A stretch of DNA of 8,900 nucleotides, from positions 1-8,900 of the forward strand of contig JBKPDW010000214.1 of assembly GCA_046728115.1 (NCBI GenBank), in the 5' to 3' direction. Every line of letters begins with the position of its first letter. Positions within the stretch are counted from its first letter, which is position 1. Position numbers and translations under genes: made by a program. This document shows positions 1-5,060 of this stretch, piece by piece. The DNA comes from CAVSWN01 sp046728115 (GTDB lineage: Bacteria > Acidobacteriota > Vicinamibacteria > Vicinamibacterales > CAVVIG01). Under the pieces are notes generated by a model. The model searched no databases. It was not told the DNA's origin and worked only from the letters and a program-made list of their open reading frames with translations.

Positions 1-155
1 TCTATGCACAGCGTGTGGCGTCGGAACCGGCGGCAGCGGCGCTCCTGCTCGAAGAGGAACTCTCAGCGGCGATCAACCGCACGCGGGCAACACCGTACGG
101 ACGCGACCTCGCGGCGATCGTCGACGCGCCTGAACGCCTCGCCGCGGAAGCTTGA
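1..155 (+). CDS. C-terminal fragment of an unidentified protein
   Basis: The reading frame beginning at base 3 stays open to a TGA at 153-155 and gives 50 residues, starting YAQRVASEP and ending DAPERLAAEA. The start lies outside the window. The composition is protein-like: an Ala/Leu/Glu-rich amphipathic stretch (AALLLEEELSAAINRTRA) is followed by PYGRDLAAIVDAPERL, which looks like the helical end of a soluble protein. The other plus frames in this stretch give Arg/Ser-rich, low-complexity peptides typical of out-of-frame GC-rich DNA. I do not recognise the family, and 50 residues are too few to assign a function. The gene converges on the small minus-strand gene at 240-419. I see no clear hairpin terminator in the 84 bases between them. 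Confidence 0.6.
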   Translation, partial: YAQRVASEPAAAALLLEEELSAAINRTRATPYGRDLAAIVDAPERLAAEA

Positions 156-239
156 GAAATCTACCTGCGTCTTTCGTCCCATCGACAGGCATTTTACGGC
201 AATCAACGTCGAGGTGAGACTGATTCGCCGCCCCGACCG

Positions 240-419
240 CTAAAACAACTCGGCAAGACTGAAGCTCGCGAGCGCCCCGAACGCGCCGCCCATCAGCAGG
301 CCAAACGTTATCAGCACGGATAAACGCACGAGCACCACGCTGAGCGGAGCCGTCCGCCGGGCAATCTTCGCGGCCACACTGACGAGCATGACTGCCGTTG
401 CAGCGTAGACTGGGGTCAT
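240..419 (-). CDS. Small hydrophobic (membrane) protein, 59 residues
   Basis: A short minus-strand frame runs from ATG (419-417) to TAG (242-240) and encodes 59 residues. Two hydrophobic stretches are visible, roughly residues 3-20 (VYAATAVMLVSVAAKIA) and 26-53, including LSVLITFGLLMGGAFGALA. They are separated by a basic, turn-forming K-I-A-R-R-T-A-P segment, the pattern expected of a two-helix inner-membrane hairpin with a positive cytoplasmic loop. Third codon positions are mostly G or C, as in neighbouring genes. There is no strong Shine-Dalgarno sequence; GGAAG lies about 20 bases upstream. A candidate promoter at 502-530 points at this gene. No family is recognised. It could be a chance frame, but the strongly hydrophobic content argues against that. 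Confidence 0.45.
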   Translation of the reverse strand: MTPVYAATAVMLVSVAAKIARRTAPLSVVLVRLSVLITFGLLMGGAFGALASFSLAELF

Positions 420-501
420 TCGTCAATTCAAATTACGAAACTTCCAGGCGCATGAGCGCCGCCAATCCGTCGGCGTTGTTCGCGCTCATCGGATGATCCC
501 T

Positions 502-530
502 ATTTTACACATCTGCACGTTAGACGACCA
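502..530 (-). promoter_or_regulatory. Candidate sigma70-type promoter for the small membrane protein gene
   Basis: Read on the minus strand, TGGTCG (525-530) is followed after 17 bases by TAAAAT (507-502). The -10 box matches the consensus at five of six positions and the -35 at three. Transcription would start near 495, giving a leader of about 75 bases that contains the inverted repeat 452-459/482-489. The call rests on sequence resemblance only. Confidence 0.3.
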
Positions 531-627
531 CGCTTGGAGAAACGGACGCCGAAAGAAGAAGCGAAAGGTGTCGCTCGAAGCATCGCCCGAGAACCTCGCC
601 GAGCGTCAGAGCGAGCCGCGTGAACCG

Positions 628-647
628 GGTGAACCTGCAGGATCACC
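628..647. terminator. Near-perfect palindrome just after the Ig-like gene, possible terminator
   Basis: The 20-base sequence GGTGAACCTGCAGGATCACC pairs with itself except at one central A/A position per arm, giving 8-base arms around a TGCA loop. It lies nine bases beyond the minus-strand stop codon at 656-658, which suits a transcript-end hairpin. No T-tract follows on the minus strand, so it would be an atypical Rho-independent terminator. It could instead be a protein-binding palindrome. Confidence 0.35.
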
Positions 648-655
648 TTATCGAA

Positions 656-1708
656 TTACCGGACAACTGTGATGGTAATTTCTTCGTCCGCGACCAGCGC
701 GCCGTCGTCGGCGCGGCAGCGAAGGATGTAGGTCCCCGGCTCGCTGAAGGAGACATGCACCTCCTGCTTACCGTCGGCTGGCAGCGGTGGTGCGCTCCAG
801 AGCGGCGCCCAGGGCGAGTTGGCGCCGGCGCGCGTGTCTTCCCATGCTTTGACCTGCGGTGGGTCGAAGGTCACTTTCCCGGGTCCCCGGTACTGGAACC
901 ACGACACGTGCAAGCCCAGGTTCTTGCCGACAGTGATACGCGTCGGCGGCACCATCGCGGGATTCCTAGCCGGCGCGGCTGGCGCTGCGGCCGGTTGCGT
1001 TCCGGTCGACTGCTCTGCAGCGCGCGCCTGCGCAGCCGCCACGCGCGCCAGGTTACGCGGTTTCGGAATGCCGTCGTCTTTGACCTCGCTGACGAGCGTG
1101 AGCCAGTCGCCCGCCTTCACGCCGCGCGTCTTGACCTCTTCGACATGCAGGGTCGGCGGCTTGTTCGATCGCACTTCGGGGCTGCTCGTGCCAGCGCCCA
1201 GCGCTCCCGTCTCCGACGCCTTCACCACGTCATCGAGGATGTAATCCGGCCTGAGCGAGGCGTACGCCTTTTCGGTTTTGCCATGCGTGGTCAGCGTCCA
1301 GATGAGCTCATCCTTCGGACCGAAACTGCTTGGAACGCGAACGCGGAAGGCGAAACGATTTCGACGCGGGAGGAAATGGGTCGGCTGTCCCTGATCGACG
1401 CCGCCGACGTTGAAGCCGTTGTCTGGACCAATGGGAACGTCGATTTCCTCTTCCCAGTTGCGGTTCATGTACCCGAACAGGAAGTACTTCGTTCCGTCTG
1501 GCGCCTGTTCCCAGCCTTCATACGCCGGAGCAACGTTCTGACCGTTCGTGTAAGTGAGGGACTGCGCGATGAGAGCGGAGGCCATTAGCGGCACAAAGGC
1601 CGCCATCCACGACACATGCAACCACGACAGCACGAAGCCGCGAAGAAGAGATTTGTTTACTTTTTCGTGCCTCCGCCGCTTCGTGGTTGCATTTCTTCGA
1701 ACGATCAC
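656..1708 (-). CDS. Exported Ig-like/PKD-like beta-sandwich protein, coupled to the cytochrome/monooxygenase gene
   Basis: I chose the GTG at 1708-1706, which overlaps the upstream gene's TGA (1707-1705); GGGAGG lies about nine bases before it. This gives 350 residues. The start is favoured because it yields a complete signal peptide: a very basic N-region (R4, R5, TTKRRRHEK), a hydrophobic core from about residue 25 (FVLSWLHVSWMAAFVPLMA) and a likely cut after A48 (ALIA|QS). The only in-frame ATG near the start (residue 35) would lose the basic part. The mature protein is rich in beta-type sequence. A first conserved-looking region spans about 49-220, followed by an Ala/Pro/Gln-rich linker at about 224-250 and a C-terminal domain (257-350) with the pattern FxEPGTYxLRCRADDG...DEEITITV, which resembles Ig-like/PKD folds. 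There are no obvious catalytic motifs. The tight coupling suggests a binding or structural partner for the upstream enzyme. I know no function for it. A 77-bp inverted-repeat element encodes residues 6-31. Confidence 0.75.
   Translation of the reverse strand: MIVRRNATTKRRRHEKVNKSLLRGFVLSWLHVSWMAAFVPLMASALIAQSLTYTNGQNVAPAYEGWEQAPDGTKYFLFGYMNRNWEEEIDVPIGPDNGFNVGGVDQGQPTHFLPRRNRFAFRVRVPSSFGPKDELIWTLTTHGKTEKAYASLRPDYILDDVVKASETGALGAGTSSPEVRSNKPPTLHVEEVKTRGVKAGDWLTLVSEVKDDGIPKPRNLARVAAAQARAAEQSTGTQPAAAPAAPARNPAMVPPTRITVGKNLGLHVSWFQYRGPGKVTFDPPQVKAWEDTRAGANSPWAPLWSAPPLPADGKQEVHVSFSEPGTYILRCRADDGALVADEEITITVVR
1616..1692. repeat. 77-bp imperfect inverted-repeat element within the 5' end of the Ig-like gene
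   Basis: The arms are 1616-1648 and 1660-1692 around an 11-base AT-rich loop. Their outer 12 bases (ATGCAACCACGA) are perfect reverse complements. Over the full 33 bases 24 positions pair, including GGCACGAAAAAG against GCCGCGAAGAAG. Motifs of the type ACCACGAAG...GCACGAA are, as I recall, common in dispersed hairpin repeats of several bacterial phyla; family membership is inferred. The element lies entirely within the gene, keeps its frame, and codes for most of the signal peptide. Confidence 0.6.
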
Positions 1709-3180
1709 CGCTCCTGCCCTCCCGAAGGCTTCATCGCGGCGGGCGGGACGACCATGCACAGCGGGCAGCCGATGACGACGTCGTTCTTCGTCAGGTGGAG
1801 ACGTTCGCGGCGCTTCGCCATCTCTTCCTGGAACTGCTCGTCGTTGAGCGCGACGCGCATCCCGAGGTCGATGAACATGTTCGCCACGGAGCGATTTCCG
1901 GATCCCTGCCAGTTGCGCGGATCCGGAACGTTCTTGTTCGAAGGCGAATTGTCCATGTACCCGATGATGTGAAGGATCGTGCCCCTCGGCAGCAGCGGTG
2001 CGGAATCGTCCGTGTAGTCGTAGCCGCGGACCCAGTTGTGGTCGTAGCCGACGCAGTTGAGCGTCTGGATGTTGTAGCCCCAGATGGCTTCGAAGCACAT
2101 CCGCGCGCCGGGCGCGTGCAGGTGCGGCTCGAACGAGATGATCTTGGTGTTCTGCTGAAGCACGGTGTACGCGTGGAGCTGCTGGTTGGCTTCCATCGCC
2201 TTGATGTCGATGTCCACGCCGTTGCCCAGACCGAACACCGCGCGCTTGTACGTCGGCACGTAGCCTTTCGGCTGGAACTTGAAGCCGATCTCGAGATGCG
2301 CTTTCGTATCGCGGCCGTTCGAATGGAGGTGGATCGAATCGGAGACGATGTACGACCCTGCCTTCAGCAGCCGCGCCGACTTCGGATCGAAGAAGTCCGC
2401 GTTGCGTCCCACCTCATGAACCGGCCAGTTCACAGCTTCTTCGTCGTTGAAGATCGCCAAGGGATCGGGCGGCTGGTTCTCGTCGCCCTCTTTCAGCACC
2501 TGCGTGCGCCAGATCATGTGATGGAAGACGAAGCGTCCGCCGACCGTCGCCCGGCCGCCGGCGGCGTGGGTATCGACGTCGTTGACCTCTTTGATCTCGA
2601 GCGCGGCGACGTAGCGGTCTTCGGTCAGGCCCGTCGGAACGCTTGGGATCTCGCCCCACCAATCCGGCGCGTCGCCCTTCACCAGGATCTCCTTCGTCTT
2701 GACGATCAGATCGGGCGTGCCGATCGCCCAGGCGCGCGGATCGGGCCATTCCTTCGGCGGCGGCATATCGGCAGGGTTACCGCGCGGCGCGCCGCTGTCG
2801 GCCCACTTCGCGATCATCGCGATTTCCTCGTCGCTCAGCGATGGATCGTTCTGGAATTTCTGGATGCCGAGGTTCTTCTCGACGTACCACGGCGGCATGA
2901 CGCCCGCGTGCGGACCGATCCCGGTGCGCTGCTTGATGGCCCGGGCCCACGGACGCACGTCCTCGTAGGCGATGAGCGACATCGGCGCCACGCCATCCGG
3001 GCGATGACAGTTCTGACAGCTGCGCTGCAAGATCGGCGCAATCTGCTTCGTGAAGGTCACTTCGGAAACCGCCGTCTGCTGCGCGCCGACGCCGGCAGGC
3101 GTGCCGATGCCCAGACACGCAAGCATGAGACCGGCAATACCGAAGTTCACTCTCCAATCCACCGTGCTGCCAGAACGCAT
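1705..3180 (-). CDS. Secreted c-type cytochrome fused to a PHM/DBM-like copper monooxygenase region
   Basis: The ATG at 3180-3178 is preceded by AAGGAG with a six-base spacer, so it is preferred to the in-frame GTG 21 bases upstream. It gives 491 residues. Residues 1-34 look like a signal peptide (hydrophobic 14-31, likely cut GVGA|QQ). Residues 40-135 form a c-type cytochrome domain with heme motif C55-QNC-H59 and a probable axial Met at M95 (GVMPPWY). After a Pro-rich linker, residues 150-450 carry motifs resembling the copper type II, ascorbate-dependent monooxygenase fold: H220-H221 (FVFHHMIW), H284-L-H286, H353-L-H355 (EPHLHAPGARMCF) and a Met in the NRSVANMF segment (M435). These parallel the CuH His pair and CuM HxH...Met of peptidylglycine and dopamine monooxygenases. 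The C-terminus has a C472-PLC-475 pair. The natural inference is periplasmic oxygenation or oxidation with the heme passing electrons to copper; the substrate is unknown. It is the first gene of a two-gene operon with the Ig-like protein. Confidence 0.85.
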   Translation of the reverse strand: MRSGSTVDWRVNFGIAGLMLACLGIGTPAGVGAQQTAVSEVTFTKQIAPILQRSCQNCHRPDGVAPMSLIAYEDVRPWARAIKQRTGIGPHAGVMPPWYVEKNLGIQKFQNDPSLSDEEIAMIAKWADSGAPRGNPADMPPPKEWPDPRAWAIGTPDLIVKTKEILVKGDAPDWWGEIPSVPTGLTEDRYVAALEIKEVNDVDTHAAGGRATVGGRFVFHHMIWRTQVLKEGDENQPPDPLAIFNDEEAVNWPVHEVGRNADFFDPKSARLLKAGSYIVSDSIHLHSNGRDTKAHLEIGFKFQPKGYVPTYKRAVFGLGNGVDIDIKAMEANQQLHAYTVLQQNTKIISFEPHLHAPGARMCFEAIWGYNIQTLNCVGYDHNWVRGYDYTDDSAPLLPRGTILHIIGYMDNSPSNKNVPDPRNWQGSGNRSVANMFIDLGMRVALNDEQFQEEMAKRRERLHLTKNDVVIGCPLCMVVPPAAMKPSGGQER

Positions 3181-3186
3181 GACACA

Positions 3187-3192
3187 CTCCTT
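3187..3192 (-). promoter_or_regulatory. Ribosome binding site deciding the cytochrome/monooxygenase start
   Basis: On the minus strand AAGGAG is followed by TGTGTC and then ATG at 3180. This strong, correctly spaced site selects that ATG over the GTG codons at 3201 and 3198, which lie upstream of it. Confidence 0.75.
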
Positions 3193-3230
3193 CGACACCA
3201 CGCGCGCGCGCGGGCTGAACCTTCATTGAC

Positions 3231-3259
3231 AGAATACAAAAGAGGGCGACGGGGACCAA
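3231..3259 (-). promoter_or_regulatory. Candidate promoter for the cytochrome/Ig-like operon
   Basis: On the minus strand TTGGTC (3259-3254) and TATTCT (3236-3231) are separated by exactly 17 bases. They match the sigma70 consensus at three and four of six positions. Transcription would start near 3224, giving a leader of about 44 bases. That leader contains a 12-base alternating CG run (3201-3212) and the ribosome binding site. The boxes are weak; the optimal spacing and correct position are the main support. Confidence 0.35.
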
Positions 3260-3262
3260 GAC

Positions 3263-3380
3263 ATTTCAGAGTTCAGATTTCAGAGTTCAGATTGATTTCA
3301 TGATTTCAGAATTCAGGCTAATTTCGGAGTTAATTTCAGAATTCAGGCTGATTTCAGCGTTAAAGGCGGATTTCAGAGTC
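3263..3380. repeat. AT-rich degenerate tandem repeats (14-bp and 30-bp units) overlapping the end of the reductase gene
   Basis: Two perfect tandem copies of ATTTCAGAGTTCAG lie at 3263-3276 and 3277-3290. They are followed by a partial copy and then by two tandem 30-bp units, 3303-3332 and 3333-3362, each starting ATTTCAGAATTCAGGCT and differing at three positions. A last partial copy (ATTTCAGAGTC, 3370-3380) runs through the reductase gene's stop codon at 3373-3375. All units share the core ATTTCAG(A/C)(A/G)TTCAG or a truncation of it. The low GC of this block contrasts sharply with the flanking genes. No open frame uses it. It fills most of the spacer between the reductase gene and the cytochrome promoter. 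Confidence 0.75.
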
Positions 3381-5043
3381 CCAGATCGGTCGCAAGGTAT
3401 TGGTGCACGACGCTGACCGCAGCCGAGCCCTCGCCCACCGCCGCCGCAACGCGCTTGCCCGACCCGTAGCGGGCGTCGCCAGCCGCGAAGATACCCGGAA
3501 CGCTCGTCTCGAACAGAAAGGGATCGCGTTCCAGCGGCCAGGTCGTCGGCCGTTTGCCGTCGACGAGCAGATCGCGGCCGGTCAGGATGAAACCCTGCGG
3601 ATCGCGTTCGACCAGCCCAGCGACCATCTCGGTTCGGGGCGCGGATCCGATGAAGACGAACATGCCGTCGCCCTCGACTTCGCGCGTGTCGTCGGTCTCG
3701 GTGTCGGCGAGCGTGATCGTCTCGAGACGTCCGTTGCCGCCGACGGAAGCGACCACGGTGTGCGTGAGCACGTCGATGTTCTTCGTTTCCTTGATCCGAT
3801 CGATCAGATACCGCGACATCGACGCCTTCAATTCCTTCCCGCGCACGAGGATCGTGACGTGCCGGGCGTACCGTGACAGGAACAGCGCGCCCTGACCCGC
3901 GGAGTTCGCGCCGCCGACCACGAAGAGATTCTTGTCCTGGTACAGCGCCGTCTCGCTCAGCGCGGTGCCGTAATACACGCCCGCGCCCGTATGATCGGCC
4001 ACGCCCGGCGCCTCGAGCCGCCGCACCTCCATCCCGGACGCAATCACGATCGCATGCGTGGGAAGCTCCGATCCGTCAGTCAGCACCGCGATACGATACG
4101 GATCCTTGCGGCGGATCTCGATGACGTCCTGCGCGGCGATGAACTGAACGCCAAACCGCTTCGCCTGGTCCGTCGCGCGGCGGGCGAGATCGGCGCCGCT
4201 GACGCCGTTGGGAAATCCCAGATAGTTGTCGATCCGCGAGCTCGTGCCTGCCTGACCGCCGGGCGCGTCGCGTTCGACCAGCACCGTGTGCAATCCTTCC
4301 GACGCGCCGTAGAGCGCCGCAGCGAGGCCCGCCGGCCCCCCTCCAATGACGACGAGGTCGTAAAAGGGATCGGTGGGACGGGTCTGCAAGCCGATTTTCT
4401 CGGCCACCTCGCGCGCCGTCGGCTGCACCATTGTCGTGCCATCTTCGAAGAACACGACGGGCAAGCGTGACATGCCCTCGGGCAGCGACAAAATCAACTC
4501 GCGCGTGGCCGCATGGACGTCGAGATCCACCCACTGATACGGCACCTGATTGCGCGACAGGAAATCCTTCAGCGCGAAGCTGGATGGCGACAGCGCGGTG
4601 CCGGCAACCCGCAGTCCGTCGAGCGGCGGCCGCACCTTCGCGAGCCAGTCCGACAGCACATCGTCGAGTGCGGGGTACAGCCGCTGCTCGGGCGGCTCCC
4701 ACGGCTTGAGCAGGTAATAGTCGAGGCCCACCGTGTTGATGCCGTTGATCGCCGTTTGCGTGTCGGCGTAGGCAGTCAGCAGCACGCGGCGCGCGTCCGG
4801 ATAGAGCTTGATGGCTTCGACGAGAAACTGCGTGCCCGTCATGCCGGGCATCCGCTCGTCGACGAGAAACAAGGCGACTTGCGCGCCGCGCTTCTTCAGC
4901 TGACGGGTGGCATCGAGCGCCTGGGTTCCCGATCCGGCTTTGATGAGGCGGTACTTGGGCATGAAGTGATGACGGAGATCGCGCTCGATCGCATTGAGCA
5001 CTTCCGGTTCGTCGTCAACCACCAGAATGACGGGCTTCGCCAT
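3373..5043 (-). CDS. Response regulator fused to glutaredoxin-like and thioredoxin-reductase-like FAD domains, cysteine-free
   Basis: The ATG at 5043-5041 opens directly into a receiver domain. The frame continues open upstream across the kinase gene, but that extension is Arg-rich shadow sequence. The product is 556 residues. Residues 1-125 are a receiver domain with acidic residues D10/D11, phosphoacceptor D62 (VDERMPG), T90 and K113 (LLKPW). Residues 143-220 look like a glutaredoxin-type thioredoxin fold with cis-Pro motif LPVVFF, but SPSS stands where CxxC would be. Residues 228-556 follow the thioredoxin reductase plan: FAD motif GGGPAG (234-239), PGGQA (261-265), NAD(P)H-site motif GGANSAG (377-383) and the FAD-closing GIFAAGD (517-523). 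The CxxC redox centre is replaced by TALSE (360-364), and I find no cysteine anywhere in the protein. It therefore cannot be a conventional dithiol thioredoxin reductase. It starts 17 bases after the kinase stop, so the two are likely co-translated partners. Fused regulator/reductases of this type are known by annotation. Confidence 0.88.
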   Translation of the reverse strand: MAKPVILVVDDEPEVLNAIERDLRHHFMPKYRLIKAGSGTQALDATRQLKKRGAQVALFLVDERMPGMTGTQFLVEAIKLYPDARRVLLTAYADTQTAINGINTVGLDYYLLKPWEPPEQRLYPALDDVLSDWLAKVRPPLDGLRVAGTALSPSSFALKDFLSRNQVPYQWVDLDVHAATRELILSLPEGMSRLPVVFFEDGTTMVQPTAREVAEKIGLQTRPTDPFYDLVVIGGGPAGLAAALYGASEGLHTVLVERDAPGGQAGTSSRIDNYLGFPNGVSGADLARRATDQAKRFGVQFIAAQDVIEIRRKDPYRIAVLTDGSELPTHAIVIASGMEVRRLEAPGVADHTGAGVYYGTALSETALYQDKNLFVVGGANSAGQGALFLSRYARHVTILVRGKELKASMSRYLIDRIKETKNIDVLTHTVVASVGGNGRLETITLADTETDDTREVEGDGMFVFIGSAPRTEMVAGLVERDPQGFILTGRDLLVDGKRPTTWPLERDPFLFETSVPGIFAAGDARYGSGKRVAAAVGEGSAAVSVVHQYLATDLGL

Positions 5044-5060
5044 GAGTCTGGCCTGTGAGG

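Larger units (their letters stand above)
420..655. other. Intergenic region, 236 bp
   Basis: No convincing coding frame is present on either strand; the longest minus-strand candidate near 489 would be only 18 residues. It contains an inverted repeat with 8-bp arms (ATGAGCGC at 452-459, GCGCTCAT at 482-489), a candidate minus-strand promoter (502-530), and a near-palindrome immediately beyond the stop codon of the Ig-like gene (628-647). The segment around 500-510 is locally AT-rich against a GC-rich background, which fits promoter DNA. Confidence 0.5.

Noticed and set aside
4..426. Open frames 4-243 (plus) and 73-426 (minus)
   Set aside because: Both translations are Arg/Ser-rich shadows of the better-supported frames 1-155 (plus) and 240-419 (minus).
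628..650. Fragment of a 16S rRNA gene
   Set aside because: Only about 20 bases resemble the 16S 3' end, with a gap, and the sequence upstream does not resemble 16S. The palindrome explains the segment better.
1657..1692. An 11-codon leader peptide (ATG at 1692 to TAA at 1657) before the Ig-like gene
   Set aside because: It lies within the inverted-repeat arm, has no ribosome binding site of its own, and would compete with a start that gives a complete signal peptide.
1709..2098. Upstream extension of the Ig-like protein to an ATG at 2098
   Set aside because: It would overlap the cytochrome/monooxygenase gene by about 390 bases and yields Arg/His-rich shadow sequence, placing the signal peptide in mid-protein.
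1687..3303. Long plus-strand open frame (538 codons) opposite the cytochrome/monooxygenase gene
   Set aside because: It lies antisense to a gene with a heme motif, signal peptide and strong ribosome binding site. The translation is Arg/Val/Asp-rich with no domain pattern, typical of the antisense frame of GC-rich coding DNA.
3263..3380. CRISPR array
   Set aside because: The repeats are short, directly adjacent or degenerate, with no uniform spacers and no cas genes nearby.
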